From Pseudoips prasinana (lineage: Eukaryota > Arthropoda > Insecta > Lepidoptera > Nolidae), in assembly GCA_951640165.1 (NCBI GenBank), contig OX621234.1, positions 24,060,549-24,124,548 on the forward strand: a stretch of DNA of 64,000 bases, written 5' to 3'. The first letter of the stretch is position 1. The number at the start of each line of letters is the position of its first letter. A program made the position numbers and the translations under genes. Below the pieces are notes generated by a model. The model was not told the origin of the DNA. It did no database searches and saw nothing but the letters and a program-made list of their open reading frames with translations. This document shows, one piece after another, positions 18,299 to 28,860 of this stretch.

Positions 18299-18678
18299 GA
18301 TAACTTTTGATGGAAGTTAAAAAAATATTAAACAGGTGTTCGCGCCGAATAATATTTCGTAAATGATGACAAAATAACTAAATAATTACAAGTCATACTA
18401 ATATTGTCAACTAAGCGTTTGTGTCTCAAGACTAAGGCCAATGAACTGCAACGTAGGTAACACTTATACAATGACAAACAACGCCTTGTAAGCATGTTAC
18501 TTAATCGTAAAACGTTAGTTATTCGAAAATCAACCTTATGATGCATGGTATTTTAGGTGCATAGTGAGATAACTGCAATCAGTGTTAACTTTGTTTACTG
18601 ATTTTAAAAGTGTAATGATATTTTGAAATAAACAGGATTTCAGAAATAAAACAAGTCAATAATTATAATAATTCACAC
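18299..18678 (-). promoter_or_regulatory. Spacer between PolB and the two-exon gene
   Basis: AT-rich sequence without a supported ORF. It must hold the promoter of the leftward two-exon gene. I see no convincing TATA box. Confidence 0.35.
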
Positions 18679-18713
18679 TTTATTTCATTTTTTGTATAAT
18701 ATTAACATTTATT
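18679..18713 (-). terminator. PolB poly(A) signals
   Basis: On the leftward strand AATAAA occurs at 18684-18679 and at 18713-18708, about 50-85 bases beyond the PolB stop at 18764. Either could end the mRNA. Confidence 0.55.
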
Positions 18714-18763
18714 ATTTCCTAAAACTAAACTATGAGTAGGTAACACTTAACTTAAAATTATGA

Positions 18764-21700
18764 TCAAAGTAATTCATTCTTAAAAATAAATGCATGCCCC
18801 CAGGCTCGGGTTGATATTTGATCCACAGATATCGATCGTTTGTCATCATTTCTAGATAAAGCAACTTTGTTGACAGTCCGAGTAAATATTTCGTGCTTTA
18901 TTGATTTAAACATATTATTTTTTCTCCGGATTACTCCACCATTAAATAAAATGGTTTCATAGTCTGATAAGTTTAAATCCCTGACCACGCATGATTTTAC
19001 TCCTTTTGCTTTTTTAATGATACTATTAGGGGTTCTTATAGAGTAAAGTTTCGATCTCAAACCAACAAAATCAGTAATATATTTTCCTCCCATTTCATCT
19101 TTAAAGAGACCGGGAACCTTTTTATTTTTTAGCGGTATCTGTAAATCATTTGTGATTTCATAGTTACTGCTGTCAAAATATTGTAAAAAATTATATTTCA
19201 AATCATTGTAAAAATCGTTGGTGTATATTTTATAGACAAAGGAATCGGTATCTGTGTAACATAGCTGCACTCGATCTTTATAAAAAGGCTTTACAATATT
19301 GTAATGAAAGTAATACATGTGTGCTTTTGAAAGTTCTAATACAGCGAAACCTATGTATATAGGTTTATCTAAAATAATTTGATCAGGTTTCATTTGTATT
19401 GCAACTAAATTTTCTGATAAAATAGATGCACTGTGGAAATAGGGGTTGGCTATAAGTTTCTCAGCGGATATAAATTTCTTAGTTCGATTGGACTGATCGC
19501 ACCATTGATTAACTAAATGTACGGTTACTCTATTTTCAGTATTTTCTAATGTTTTTCCAAAAACACTGTTATTTAATAACTTAAAAAAGTCTTGTTCGAA
19601 GGAACTTTTTGCTTTCTGTCTTAATTGAGTATTTAACTCTATGTACTGTTTTAAATATGGACTCTGTCTAAAAGTAATTGCTCTATGAATTTTACGTAAT
19701 ATTAAACCATGTTCTAAACATTTTTTTAAATGAACGTAGTGAATCACATAGTTGTACTTATTATACAAATTTGCTATTAATTTCTTTGTTTTACCTCCCG
19801 GGGGTACACATTTTTCGGGACAAAATGGTAAGTCATTATGGTCATTATGTAAATGCTCGGGATACAATAGATCGACTTCTAATATGAAGCCCCAGTTTGC
19901 GTTATCCTCTATAGTGGTAACATTAAAATTTGCTAATTCGTTATCACTTAAAAATCTGAAACTAGAGTATGGTAAATACTGACACATGCTAAAACCGTAA
20001 AGATTATTACAATCTAAATATACTATGAAACTCTCAGGTTGTGATGGATTATATTCAGGCATGTATTTGTGATTGGCTCTAGCATGCCGATGGGAACACA
20101 TGCACAAACCGCCGCGTATACCGCTTTGTATCATTCTGATGATAGCTAAGTCCGACACGAGTTCTAACTGAACGCCCGTTTTTAGCAACATTGCATCGAA
20201 AGATAAACTAGGTGCAGTAATGTAAAACGCCGGGTCAAGACTGTAATATTGTTTACAGGTTTTCCGAAAATTTTGAAATATGTCTGTTAACAAAAGCACA
20301 TCCGTTTTTAAGTATAGATCCGTATACTCGCCGAGGTTATTAATATTGAATTCAGCCCAAACAGCCTGTGCGTGATTATAATCCTCATCTGTAATGTCTT
20401 CGTTAGTCAAATAATTATAAAAATTACCCTTAGACGGCAATGATTTTTGATCGTAACATTTCCAATTGGTCATGTAATCATAAGGATATATACCTTTTCT
20501 TGTCAATAAATTAAACTGTCTGTCTTTAGAAAAATGAAATCGAAGATTAACAAAATCTTCCACCTGCAATGTTTTAGCGAGCTTGTCTAAACTTGTCCCT
20601 AAAAAGTTGAATGAATCTAAAAATCTTATACAAATAAACTCATTATCAGCAATAGGAATAAATTTGGTGAATGCGACGTATTTTTCTTTAGTCTTAGGGA
20701 TTATTTTAATTGGACCTGGAATTTCGCCTAACTTTTTTATAAATAAATGACAATCGTACCCGGATAAATTGTGAAAAAATATTGGTATAAATTTTGGTAC
20801 TTTATGTTGCAAATTACAGTGTCGATGTGCTGCACCTCGATACAGGCCTGTAATATGACAATGATCTCTTACTTTATCGGTCAAGAGTAAATTGTCGCAA
20901 ATATGACACCTAACGGCACGTTTGAACTCTAGAGAATTGTCATCAGTGAATATCATAGGCTCGCTTTTGGATATAATCTGATGTATTTGTTTTACATCCT
21001 CAGTAAGAAAATTTATAAATTTTGAAACACAATCATTGCCGCGATAACTTCTATAGCCTTCAACGCTATCATTTTTATTTGATGACACGACATTGTAAGC
21101 GAATGCAGCCGGCACGTGGCGTTTAGAGTATGACGTATTAGCGGTGTTGAAATCATCGTCGGAAATGGGTTCAAGTAACGTTTCGAAATCAGCGTATATG
21201 ACGAATGGAATGTTTTGTTTCCTATCATAATTTTTAAATTTTAAAAATGAACCTTGTTCTGGTAAAACTGTGACGATCCCCCCACACAAGTGGGATTCAA
21301 TTTGACTAAGCGTTGGAAAAAACAATAAACAAGTTTCACAGAAATATAGTTTACCATGATGTTTGGTCATCTGATTTCTAACTAAACGAGATAAATCTTT
21401 GATAAGACAGTAATGAGAATTATTATTGTTTTCTATAAACAGTAGATGGATACTTTTATTAGACTTATTATTCAACGTTTTATAAAGCGGTCCAATAATT
21501 GTCTTCTCGTTTTTTAAACCATACACATATATATTAACAGAAGGATTATTTTTCTCAAAGATAGCTATGTCCGAAAATGTGATTGGAAATGTCAAATTAT
21601 TAACATTCAAAACATCCTGAAAGCGGGGATAAGACGAAATCCTATCGGGATGTCTATTTGTGGGGTACAATGCCGCCACAACACACCACAAAAAGCAATA

Positions 21701-22303
21701 CTCATCATTGTTCCGAATATTCAAACAAGCTCTTTTACTTTTTATGAATTTCGGCAAAGTTAAAAATTTAGATCCGCTGAGAGGTTGATATTTATTAATA
21801 TTTAATTCTAAATGTGAATTGCATAAAAAAGTCCAACCACTATCCCTTTCCTCAAATTCTTCAATTTTTTTTAGTAGTAAATCAATAGTTAGTTTATAAA
21901 TAGAATCAAAATCGTAATTAAAATGTGTAATAATGTTGTTTGTACGGAATGATTTTATTTCTTGTTGATCATTTTTATACATAAGAAACGAAGCAAACAG
22001 TTCAAAATTTATTTTGACAGAGGTGTGTTTCTCTATTGAATTGTCTATTAAATGTTTGACTTGTGTACTAATACTTTTGAGAAACACCTCAGGAAAACTA
22101 TGTATTTGTTCACCTGTCGCTATGATTTTGTAACTTTTGATTCGTTCTTTAAAAGAAGAATTAATAATTACAACATTATCATACATAGGGTTAGAACTAT
22201 TGTTTTTATGTACATTGCTACGTAAATGACCAGACCATCGACGATTGTCTACAAATACTTTACAATCAGAGCAGTGAGGCATTATATTATTGTTTGAAAT
22301 CAA
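18764..22303 (-). CDS. PolB: Protein-primed family B DNA polymerase
   Basis: This is an 1179-aa protein. The N-terminus has a C2H2-type finger (C11, C14, H26, H32) and a second Cys/His cluster at about 322-340. The exonuclease has ExoI YADFET (D372, E374) and HNLSGYD (N512, D517). A Cys/His motif at 466-496 (CHIC...DHCHITG...HRHC) resembles an endonuclease-VII/HNH-like insertion common in Polinton PolBs. Polymerase motifs are A YLDCNNLYG (D764), B LLNNSVFGKT (909-918) and C YTDTDS (D1018, D1020). The spacing between A and B fits the TPR insertions of protein-primed enzymes. It would copy the element from its terminal repeats using a protein primer. Alternative start: Met8. The frame is fully intact, transcribed leftward opposite to the late genes. 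Confidence 0.97.
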   Translation of the reverse strand: MISNNNIMPHCSDCKVFVDNRRWSGHLRSNVHKNNSSNPMYDNVVIINSSFKERIKSYKIIATGEQIHSFPEVFLKSISTQVKHLIDNSIEKHTSVKINFELFASFLMYKNDQQEIKSFRTNNIITHFNYDFDSIYKLTIDLLLKKIEEFEERDSGWTFLCNSHLELNINKYQPLSGSKFLTLPKFIKSKRACLNIRNNDEYCFLWCVVAALYPTNRHPDRISSYPRFQDVLNVNNLTFPITFSDIAIFEKNNPSVNIYVYGLKNEKTIIGPLYKTLNNKSNKSIHLLFIENNNNSHYCLIKDLSRLVRNQMTKHHGKLYFCETCLLFFPTLSQIESHLCGGIVTVLPEQGSFLKFKNYDRKQNIPFVIYADFETLLEPISDDDFNTANTSYSKRHVPAAFAYNVVSSNKNDSVEGYRSYRGNDCVSKFINFLTEDVKQIHQIISKSEPMIFTDDNSLEFKRAVRCHICDNLLLTDKVRDHCHITGLYRGAAHRHCNLQHKVPKFIPIFFHNLSGYDCHLFIKKLGEIPGPIKIIPKTKEKYVAFTKFIPIADNEFICIRFLDSFNFLGTSLDKLAKTLQVEDFVNLRFHFSKDRQFNLLTRKGIYPYDYMTNWKCYDQKSLPSKGNFYNYLTNEDITDEDYNHAQAVWAEFNINNLGEYTDLYLKTDVLLLTDIFQNFRKTCKQYYSLDPAFYITAPSLSFDAMLLKTGVQLELVSDLAIIRMIQSGIRGGLCMCSHRHARANHKYMPEYNPSQPESFIVYLDCNNLYGFSMCQYLPYSSFRFLSDNELANFNVTTIEDNANWGFILEVDLLYPEHLHNDHNDLPFCPEKCVPPGGKTKKLIANLYNKYNYVIHYVHLKKCLEHGLILRKIHRAITFRQSPYLKQYIELNTQLRQKAKSSFEQDFFKLLNNSVFGKTLENTENRVTVHLVNQWCDQSNRTKKFISAEKLIANPYFHSASILSENLVAIQMKPDQIILDKPIYIGFAVLELSKAHMYYFHYNIVKPFYKDRVQLCYTDTDSFVYKIYTNDFYNDLKYNFLQYFDSSNYEITNDLQIPLKNKKVPGLFKDEMGGKYITDFVGLRSKLYSIRTPNSIIKKAKGVKSCVVRDLNLSDYETILFNGGVIRRKNNMFKSIKHEIFTRTVNKVALSRNDDKRSISVDQISTRAWGHAFIFKNELL

Positions 22304-22457
22304 AGAACACTTGAAATTATTAGTTCAATAAATTTGGATTAGATAATACTTACAACTAATATTCACCGTCTTAGGTATACCAGACAAAATATTTTATATA
22401 ATTAGTACAACTTGGTCAGGACAATTTTACGCTGATTTCAAGATCCTTGTGTAATTT
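22304..22457 (-). promoter_or_regulatory. PolB upstream region
   Basis: AT-rich leader directly before PolB in reading order, expected to hold its promoter. No clear TATA or initiator could be chosen by eye. Confidence 0.35.
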
Positions 22458-22947
22458 TTCACAGGCAAGTCGGTAATTATGTTTAGGCAGGATGTATCTG
22501 AAATAATAAAAAAAAAAAAAAAAAAAATGGATGCATTAGGTACATAATCTGATTAGGTGAGATTAATGGTATATTCTGGGAAGAAAAATATATTTCATAA
22601 TTACCTGCAAAATATGAAACTATGTATACATAAGAGTACGTGTATCTGCGTGGTCCAAATATGTAGATATACTTCAAGTAATTTAATAATTCTTCACAGG
22701 CAAGTCAGTAATTAATATTATGTTTAGGCAGAATGTATCTGAAACTAAAAAAATGGTTTATTGGTACCGATGAAGAATTAGGTAAAAAGCTGTAAATTCT
22801 AGAATGAAAAATAGTCATAATTATTGTAATGTTCTAAATAGTTATCGTATTATTGTTGTGTTATATTTGATAATTACCTGCACAATATGAAATGGTTCAT
22901 ACATAAGATTATGTATTTGCGTGATCCAAATATGTATGTATATTTCA
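22458..22947. repeat. Imperfect tandem duplication upstream of PolB
   Basis: TTCACAGGCAAGTC at 22458 recurs at 22693 (period about 235). Matching follow-on blocks are TATGTTTAGGCAG, ATGTATCTGAAA, AATTACCTGCA, ATACATAAGA and CCAAATATGTA. The first copy holds a long A-run (about 22507-22526). The copies have diverged by many indels. They may be duplicated leader or replication signals. Confidence 0.7.
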
Positions 22948-23620
22948 GCACCCCGATATAACGAACACAGTTGCTCCAGTAGCTGAAATTGTTGTTGTTT
23001 CTGGTGTGAGATCAATTAAATATTTATTTATAATAATTAACTTGATTGTACTGTAACAGTTTAGAAAGGTGCTCGCTCCGAGAGACTTTGAGGTAATAAA
23101 TAATATTTTAGGGATTTTTTTTGTTTTCTTTTTTGTCTACAAAGCAGAAAAATATTTCATCATAAAAGTTGTTATTGTCTAATTGTTACACGTGTGCTAA
23201 ACATAATTATTTATTCCGCAATCACAATAATCAGCTATTTTGGTTAGGGTTGGTAACAACTTGGTAGGCATTCAAATATACAAATTTCACACAATGCACT
23301 TAATCGATTAAAATATATCATAGTATGTCGATAGACGACATGACGATGACGATATCATATAACGTTCATGGTTTCGTCATGCCCGTTACCGTAGTTACAG
23401 GAATTATATTATCTATTTATTTTAGGAAATCTAGAGAAGTACGCGGTAGACGGCAGTAAGTTCATTTTTTCTACACGAAACCTAAATGTAGATGATGAAA
23501 TAATTACCTTGGAAACATTTATTTACTTCTTTAAAATAATAAAATCTATCTGGTTTGTGGCGATTCCGTTCACGCTATCGTTTGGTCAGCCCTAGCTTAT
23601 TTCGCTGCATCGACATTCGA
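22948..23620. other. Non-coding right-centre spacer
   Basis: No supported protein. A possible short exon-like piece at about 23427-23455 sits between TTTATTTTAG and GTAAGTTC, but I cannot connect it to a reading frame. Confidence 0.35.
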
Positions 23621-23625
23621 TACAG

Positions 23626-23632
23626 TATAAAA
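23626..23632 (+). promoter_or_regulatory. TATA box of the three-exon gene
   Basis: TATAAAA at 23626-23632 is placed to start transcription near 23655-23660. The following 275 bases up to the 5' splice site contain no ATG until the AT|G split codon, as expected of a 5' UTR exon. Confidence 0.5.
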
Positions 23633-23931
23633 TTTTCCAACGCGTATAATACGACTATAGAAAAAAAGTTACTTTAACAAAGCAATACCGGATTGATTGT
23701 AGTGGATTTAACATTCCTAACTTATAATTCGATTTTAACTTATAAGCCACAAGTTTTTCTGTTCGGTACAAAGTTTTCGCAGTCTGCAAGTGCAACGAAG
23801 TGCTCTTGTATAATCGGTCTACAAACACTCCGTGTCGCCTACAATATCAGTGACGGCATTGTCGATAGCCATCCGCTGCTGTCACCACCAGCCAAGTCAT
23901 CAAACCGAGTGGAACTTCTGATCGGAAAATA

Positions 23932-24960
23932 ATGTAAGTCTGATAAAATAGTCGGTTCGTTTTCATGGATCACACTTGTGATTAGCCTGTCATTTATAAC
24001 TACATATATTTGTTTGTGAGCGCGTTACTTCACAGATCACCCGATCTGTACATAGTTAGCTCAGTCTCAGTGCTATCCCATTTAAATATTAGAGAACCAG
24101 TGTTTGCCCGAACACTTGTGTCCTATAGTATGTCCAGCGCAATGGACATTACTCCATTGGATTAATTAATAATAATTGTGTGACTACATTTCCTCTATCT
24201 TTATTTCAGGTCAGACTCTGAGTGTGATTACTCGCAAGCATCGATCACTGGACACAAAGTGAAGGCCAGACGCAATCCGTCTGCAGACAGCAATGGGAAA
24301 CGCAAGATGCAGTCACAAACAACAACCGTAACTCGTAGCAGGTGAATAATATTTTGAATTTATTATCTCCTAGTTCTGATTAAATTAAAATAGTAAAGTA
24401 GTACGTTTCCACTAATTGAATTATAATAGTGCAATTTGCATAAGTATTCCATTCGCTGATTAGTTACTTGTAATATTTTCTACAGAAATATCCGTGGTGC
24501 CGTTCATAAAATATTATGCGATTGTGTGCGCTGCTTACACACCGTTGTTATTTTTTGTTTGCCCCTGCATCTCTCGTTGTAAACATTAACTAATAACAGT
24601 TTTCGTTATTATTTCAGTAAAAAAACCAACACTGACATGGACATATTCGGCATCAGTAAAAACCGCGACATCCCACACAAAGAACATTCATCGGATCACC
24701 TAACTTCATTCTTTGTGAACCGCGTAGCCAGCGGCTGTGAGCGCCGAGCAACGAGCACCGACGGAGAGTACTACATCGACTGCAAGGTGTACAAGGCTGA
24801 CGACGCTCGCCTCACCGACTCCGCCGAGCTGTGGAAGAAAGCGCTCGTCCGAATCAAGTTCCAGACCGACGCGGACTCTCCTCAGTGGCGAAAACTACAA
24901 GAGCTCGTGCGTGCGGCTGATATTTTGTTTCCAGACAAACCAACATTTTATGATAATTAA
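23932..24960 (+). CDS. Three-exon gene with splice-made start codon, 158 aa
   Basis: Exon 1 is an ATG-free leader ending AATAAT|GTAAGT (23933). Exon 2 is 24210-24341 (TTATTTCAG| before, AG|GTGAAT after). Exon 3 starts at 24618 (TTATTTCAG|). Joining exons 1 and 2 creates AT+G, an ATG at 23932-23933/24210, which opens a frame that continues in register through both junctions to the TAA at 24960. The product starts MSDSECDYSQ, has a basic middle and an acidic/aromatic C-terminal domain (HLTSFFVNRVASGCERR, LWKKALVRIKFQTD). In unspliced RNA the same ATG is followed at once by TAA. Exon 3 is visibly GC-richer than the rest of the element. No family is recognised. ATTAAA overlaps the stop (24956-24961). 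Confidence 0.7.
24085..24170 (+). repeat. SINE-like fragment inside intron 1
   Basis: TTTGCCCGAACACTTGTG followed by TATAGTATGTCC resembles the 3' part of the SINE at 47122-47490 (TTTGCGCACACACTTGTG...TATAATATGTCC). If real, host repeat DNA lies inside the viral element. Confidence 0.4.
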
Positions 24961-24961
24961 A

Positions 24962-25300
24962 CCAAGTACCTAAGTTACAGTTGTTTATTATTTACAGTAA
25001 CAACCCGTTAACGCTTTAGTCACAAGCTTTGGTTTGTTACAATCATCGGTCACCATCACTCTCGCTCGACATTCTGTTAACAGCGAATACAAACTCGAGT
25101 GATCGGTCGAGTGCAGTAAGTAAACGGAGAGTCGAGTTGATAGTTGACAGTTCATCGTTCTCCGAAACGCCGCATACTGGTCAGACGTATGGAATATAGT
25201 GGTAAGGAGTAAGTTACTAGTCAATGGTCGAGTAAAGCTCATCCAGTACGCGACAAAATGAACTGTCTCGTTCGAGTGTATCGGACGAGTTGAGTGGCGA
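24962..25300. repeat. Right subterminal region with CGGTCGAGT repeats
   Basis: CGGTCGAGT (the complement of ACTCGACCG in the left arm) occurs at 25104-25112 and 25363-25371, with a variant at 25225-25233. AGTAAGTAAACGGAGAGT near 25115 is the inverted counterpart of the left arm near 10512. So the inverted repeat extends inward as a patchwork of about 400 bases. Confidence 0.6.
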
Positions 25301-25484
25301 GTCGAGTATCGATTTGCTCGAATTATCGTTCCAAATCAAGTTCTCAGTACAATGTACTGTCTCGGTCGAGTGGAGAGGCGAGTAGATTATCAATTATTGG
25401 GCATTCTATACCACTATCGGCAGCGAGGCGCACTCGCCGAGCAACTTGCCGATAGTGGTATAGAATGCCCAATAATATACTACT
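25301..25484 (-). repeat. Right terminal inverted repeat with terminal hairpin
   Basis: 25393-25422 and 25447-25476 are exact 30-bp reverse complements with a 24-nt loop (25423-25446). The loop is the exact reverse complement of the left loop, so both ends have the same hairpin in the same orientation relative to the element. The element ends ATACTACT at 25484, the inverse of the left AGTAGTAT. Confidence 0.93.
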
Positions 25485-25490
25485 AGTAAC
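25485..25490. repeat. Right target-site duplication (AGTAAC)
   Basis: Exact copy of 10319-10324. Together they define the element's boundaries. Confidence 0.93.
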
Positions 25491-27149
25491 CAAACATTAG
25501 TCCACTTAGTGCGAGTCATTTATCATCATATTTTATAATGCATGTTTTACGCAAGCATCTAATCTGAAACACCAGCGCCGAGATAATAGCGAGGGGACTA
25601 CTTTCACCACACATGTAGTCAAAACATAAAAAAACTTTATAAGTCTTACATGCAATAATTAAAAGTCCTTTGATATTCGTAGTATAAAATATTAACGTCA
25701 ATGTCTCAAAAATGTTTGTCTATTCAAGGAGCACGGCAGTACTCTCGACTAATTTTAACTTATTAAGGTCAGACTTAAAAGCTGGTAATGTAATAATAGG
25801 TGAGTGTAGCGAGCTTTATTCACACCTCCCTACTCATTAGTTTGTATACTAATTCAACCTTGTAATATCTTTTATATAATAGTCGCCGTATATCCGCGCG
25901 TCGAATCTTAATAAAATTGTTTTAAAGTTGCCAGAATACTAAAAAGACCGGCATTTAAATTTTTTCTTGTTTATGAATCAAACGATTTCGAAATCGCGAC
26001 CGGGGGAACAATAATTACCGCTATTATACTTTTGATTTTGCCCTATCATTATCTAAATCGAGTCGTCTTGTAACTTGTCTCCGTGCTCGGAATCAAAAGA
26101 ACCAGTGGTATTCGAACTGAAATAGCCGGTGCGTGGTTTCAAACCGCGTACCTCTAGATTTCTCTAATTTATTATGTCTCTGGGTGGTAACCCGTATGGG
26201 TATAATAATTTACATAATCTCGTTAATGTATAATAATTCATATACCCTCAAAAAATTGACCGCATTGATAAATTATGTTATTAAGGATTTTTGGAGGTTT
26301 AAACTTCTGAGTGATGTTATATCACTCAGATGTATCACTGTATTTGTTCTATAATATTCAATGAATCCATAATAATTCCCTTAGATAAAAAAACAGAAAC
26401 TGTTTTGTAATTGATTCGACCTGACACATGAACTTAAATTTTATTATGCTTATTTCACCGTCTCTAACTCCTAGTTTCAAATCTAGCTAGCTAGCTACCT
26501 AGCTAGTAAATATAATATAAATGAAAATAAAATGTCTAATGTAGTTAATGTAATGAATAGTGACTACAAGTAACAAATAAGATATACTTAGGTATATTTA
26601 TTTTATTACTAAAGTGATTCTTTTGAGGAATCTTAATTTTAGAGTATGTCTATCGCTTCTTACTTTACTTATGATTAAAAATGTCAAACATTTGCATGAT
26701 TTGCGTTTGCTATCTTAATTTTTTACAATCCCTCTCTTTGTCTTAAAAAAATGTTATTTCCGTTACATATTTAACACTGTGGTTACCCTCTATGACCTCT
26801 TTTCATAAGTCCATAGTGTAATCCAAATTTCAAAGTACGGGTATCAGTTAAAAAGTAAAGAAATCTATTAACCCTTATCTCCGAATGTCGTGATGCAAAA
26901 ACTGTGACTGTCAATCTAATACGGGCGTGTGACCCGTATCAAATTGACAGACACAGCATCTAGTCAATTAATACAATAAATAACAAACTGAGCAATTCCA
27001 TAAACTATTATTTTCAGGTAACAAATTAAATCAAGTTAATATTAATTAAACAAGGTTTTATAAATTCCTTTGCAAACATTTTATCTTTGGAATAAAATGT
27101 CCGATCTCCGTGATATCCGGATATCTTTATCCGCCAATGATAAATAATT
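25491..27149. other. Spacer with minor repeats only
   Basis: No gene is supported. There is a short CTAG-type microsatellite (about 26484-26506). A hairpin at about 26908-26950 pairs CTGTCAAT and ATACGGG with ATTGACAG and CCCGTAT. Confidence 0.4.
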
Positions 27150-27450
27150 TGATTACTATTATTGTTTCGTATAGTTATAGATTCGTCATGTCTGTCTGTC
27201 CATCTGTATGTCACAGCCGCTTTTTTCGGAAACTATAAGAGCTCTACTATTGAAACATGGTAAGTAGATGTATTCTGTGAAACGTATTAAGATTTGCACA
27301 CAAAAATAGAAAAAGGCACATACATTTTTGGGGTTCCTTATACATAGAACTGAAACTCAAAAATGTTTTCTTCATCGAACCCATGCTTGTGGGGTATCTA
27401 TAGATAGTTCTTTAAAAATGATATTGAGGTTTCTAATTTTTTTTTCTATC
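27150..27450 (+). repeat. Dispersed lepidopteran-type repeat fragment
   Basis: CATGTCTGTCTGTCCATCTG, CACAGCCGCTTTTTTCGGAA and GATGTATTCTGTGAAACG, then TGGGGTTCC, ACTGAAACTCAAAAATG and GGGGTATCTATAGATAG, follow an order I know from a very common moth/butterfly repeat. I cannot name its class. Confidence 0.4.
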
Positions 27451-28560
27451 CCTGTTAGCGAGCCTCAAGCTCCGTTGATGATTAATCAGCTCTTGCTGAA
27501 CGTGATCTTCTTCTTGATTATAATTTCATTACACAGAAATATACCTAAAAACTATACTTATAATTATGAACAAAATGCACAAATTATTAGTAAGTGCTGC
27601 AGTTAAAAATATATTACATACTAGTCTTTCGACTAAAAAACAAAGATAATCAATAATAATTATATTATCAACAAAAAAATAGCCCTATTTTAAATTAATT
27701 ATTTTTTTTATATTTATTACTATTTTCCTTCATTAAGAATACTTGCTTGGCTTGAATTTAGATTTAAGGCAAAGTATAAATCTAAATTCAAACCAAAGTC
27801 TTAATTATAGAAGAAATACAAAAAACTATGGTTTAATGCCAATCCTAACCCACTTAACCTAATAAGTAGGTACTTACTTAAAATAAATATATAATTATAT
27901 ATAAGTTTTAAAGAACGAACATACAATTTCGAAAAAAATCTCATGCTGAAAAGATTTGTCTTATAAAATACTTTGATATTTAAACAATTTATAATATATT
28001 TATTTATTTATCGTAACATACTTATAAGTACGGATTAAGTTGTCACACCCAAAAGCATGTTTTTATCCATTATTATTTCCTCTCTAGAGAGCTCCGATAA
28101 ACGCGTCCGATCGCTGCTAACAATAAAGTGCTTAAGGATAAGCACGTTTTTTTTAACATGACGAATACAGTTATCCTAGGAGACTTTCACTGCTTCACCG
28201 GGCTGCCTTCGACGCGATATTTATTGGCACGCACCGCCGGCCGGGCCAGTACAGCCGCACTGCTGTGTCCCTGCATTTCAAATTTGTAATATCTACAAAA
28301 TATTCATATAAATAATAAAATATTATATCTATGAAATATTCATTTAAATTACATGCTGTAAGGGGCCATATAGATCTTTATTAAATCGACAAAGTATTTA
28401 AATTAAAATAAAATATAAGGATAAAAATGGTTATTGTGGGTTATCCTTAAGAGATAGACATATACCATCGCGGACTTGTTTTTGACTTGTTTAAGGTGTA
28501 CAATAGTGTAGAACTTTATTTTGATTTATCTGGCGGGGTTCAGCCAGCGATTGTAATGTA
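27451..28560. other. Spacer with a 13-bp inverted repeat
   Basis: GAATTTAGATTTA (27754-27766) pairs perfectly with TAAATCTAAATTC (27777-27789). A GC-richer patch at 28180-28270 has no recognisable coding pattern. Nothing else is supported. Confidence 0.35.
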
Positions 28561-28790
28561 AGACCAAAAAAATTTTTTTATTCAGACTTTACATTAGAAG
28601 CCTCAAAATTTATCAGTGTTTCTCTGCAATATTATGCATGTATTATACATATAAACCTTCCTCTTGAATCACTCCATCTATTAAAAAACTGTTTCGAAAT
28701 CCGTTGAGTAGTTTTAAAGATTTAAACATTATATAGGGACGGACAGCGACAGCGGCTTTGTTTTATTCTATGAAGTGATAAAAGAAAAAG
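28561..28790 (+). repeat. Dispersed repeat fragment
   Basis: TAAACCTTCCTCTTGAATCA, then CCGTTGAGTAGTTTTAAAGA, then AGGGACGGACAGCG and TTTGTTTTATTCTATG, is an order of blocks common in lepidopteran introns. Probably a transposon 3' end; class not assigned. Confidence 0.4.
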
Positions 28791-28860
28791 TTACAAAAAT
28801 GACACTTTTGACCATAACATATTTTTTTTAACTTTAAATTAATTTTTATTACTATTTTAG

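Larger units (their letters stand above)
10325..25484. mobile_element. Complete Maverick/Polinton (adintovirus-like) element
   Basis: The element is 15,160 bp, with terminal inverted repeats starting AGTAGTAT (AG...CT ends) and a 6-bp target duplication. It carries the hallmark gene set: protein-primed PolB, retrovirus-type integrase, packaging ATPase, adenain-like protease, penton-like protein and double-jelly-roll major capsid protein. All major frames are open, so it could be a recently integrated virus or a still-competent element. A PLA2-domain virion protein places it with the adintovirus-like branch. Late genes run rightward at 10.7-17.5 kb. PolB and a small spliced gene run leftward at 17.7-22.3 kb. 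A spliced rightward gene occupies 23.6-25.0 kb. Element coordinates rest on the TSD and inverted repeats together. Confidence 0.97.

Noticed and set aside
23427..23455. Micro-exon between TTTATTTTAG and GTAAGTTC
   Set aside because: No neighbouring exon or reading frame could be tied to it.
23693..23932. 79-codon open frame upstream of the three-exon gene
   Set aside because: It has no ATG, ends just before the 5' splice site and overlaps what looks like a 5' UTR exon, so I treat it as leader.
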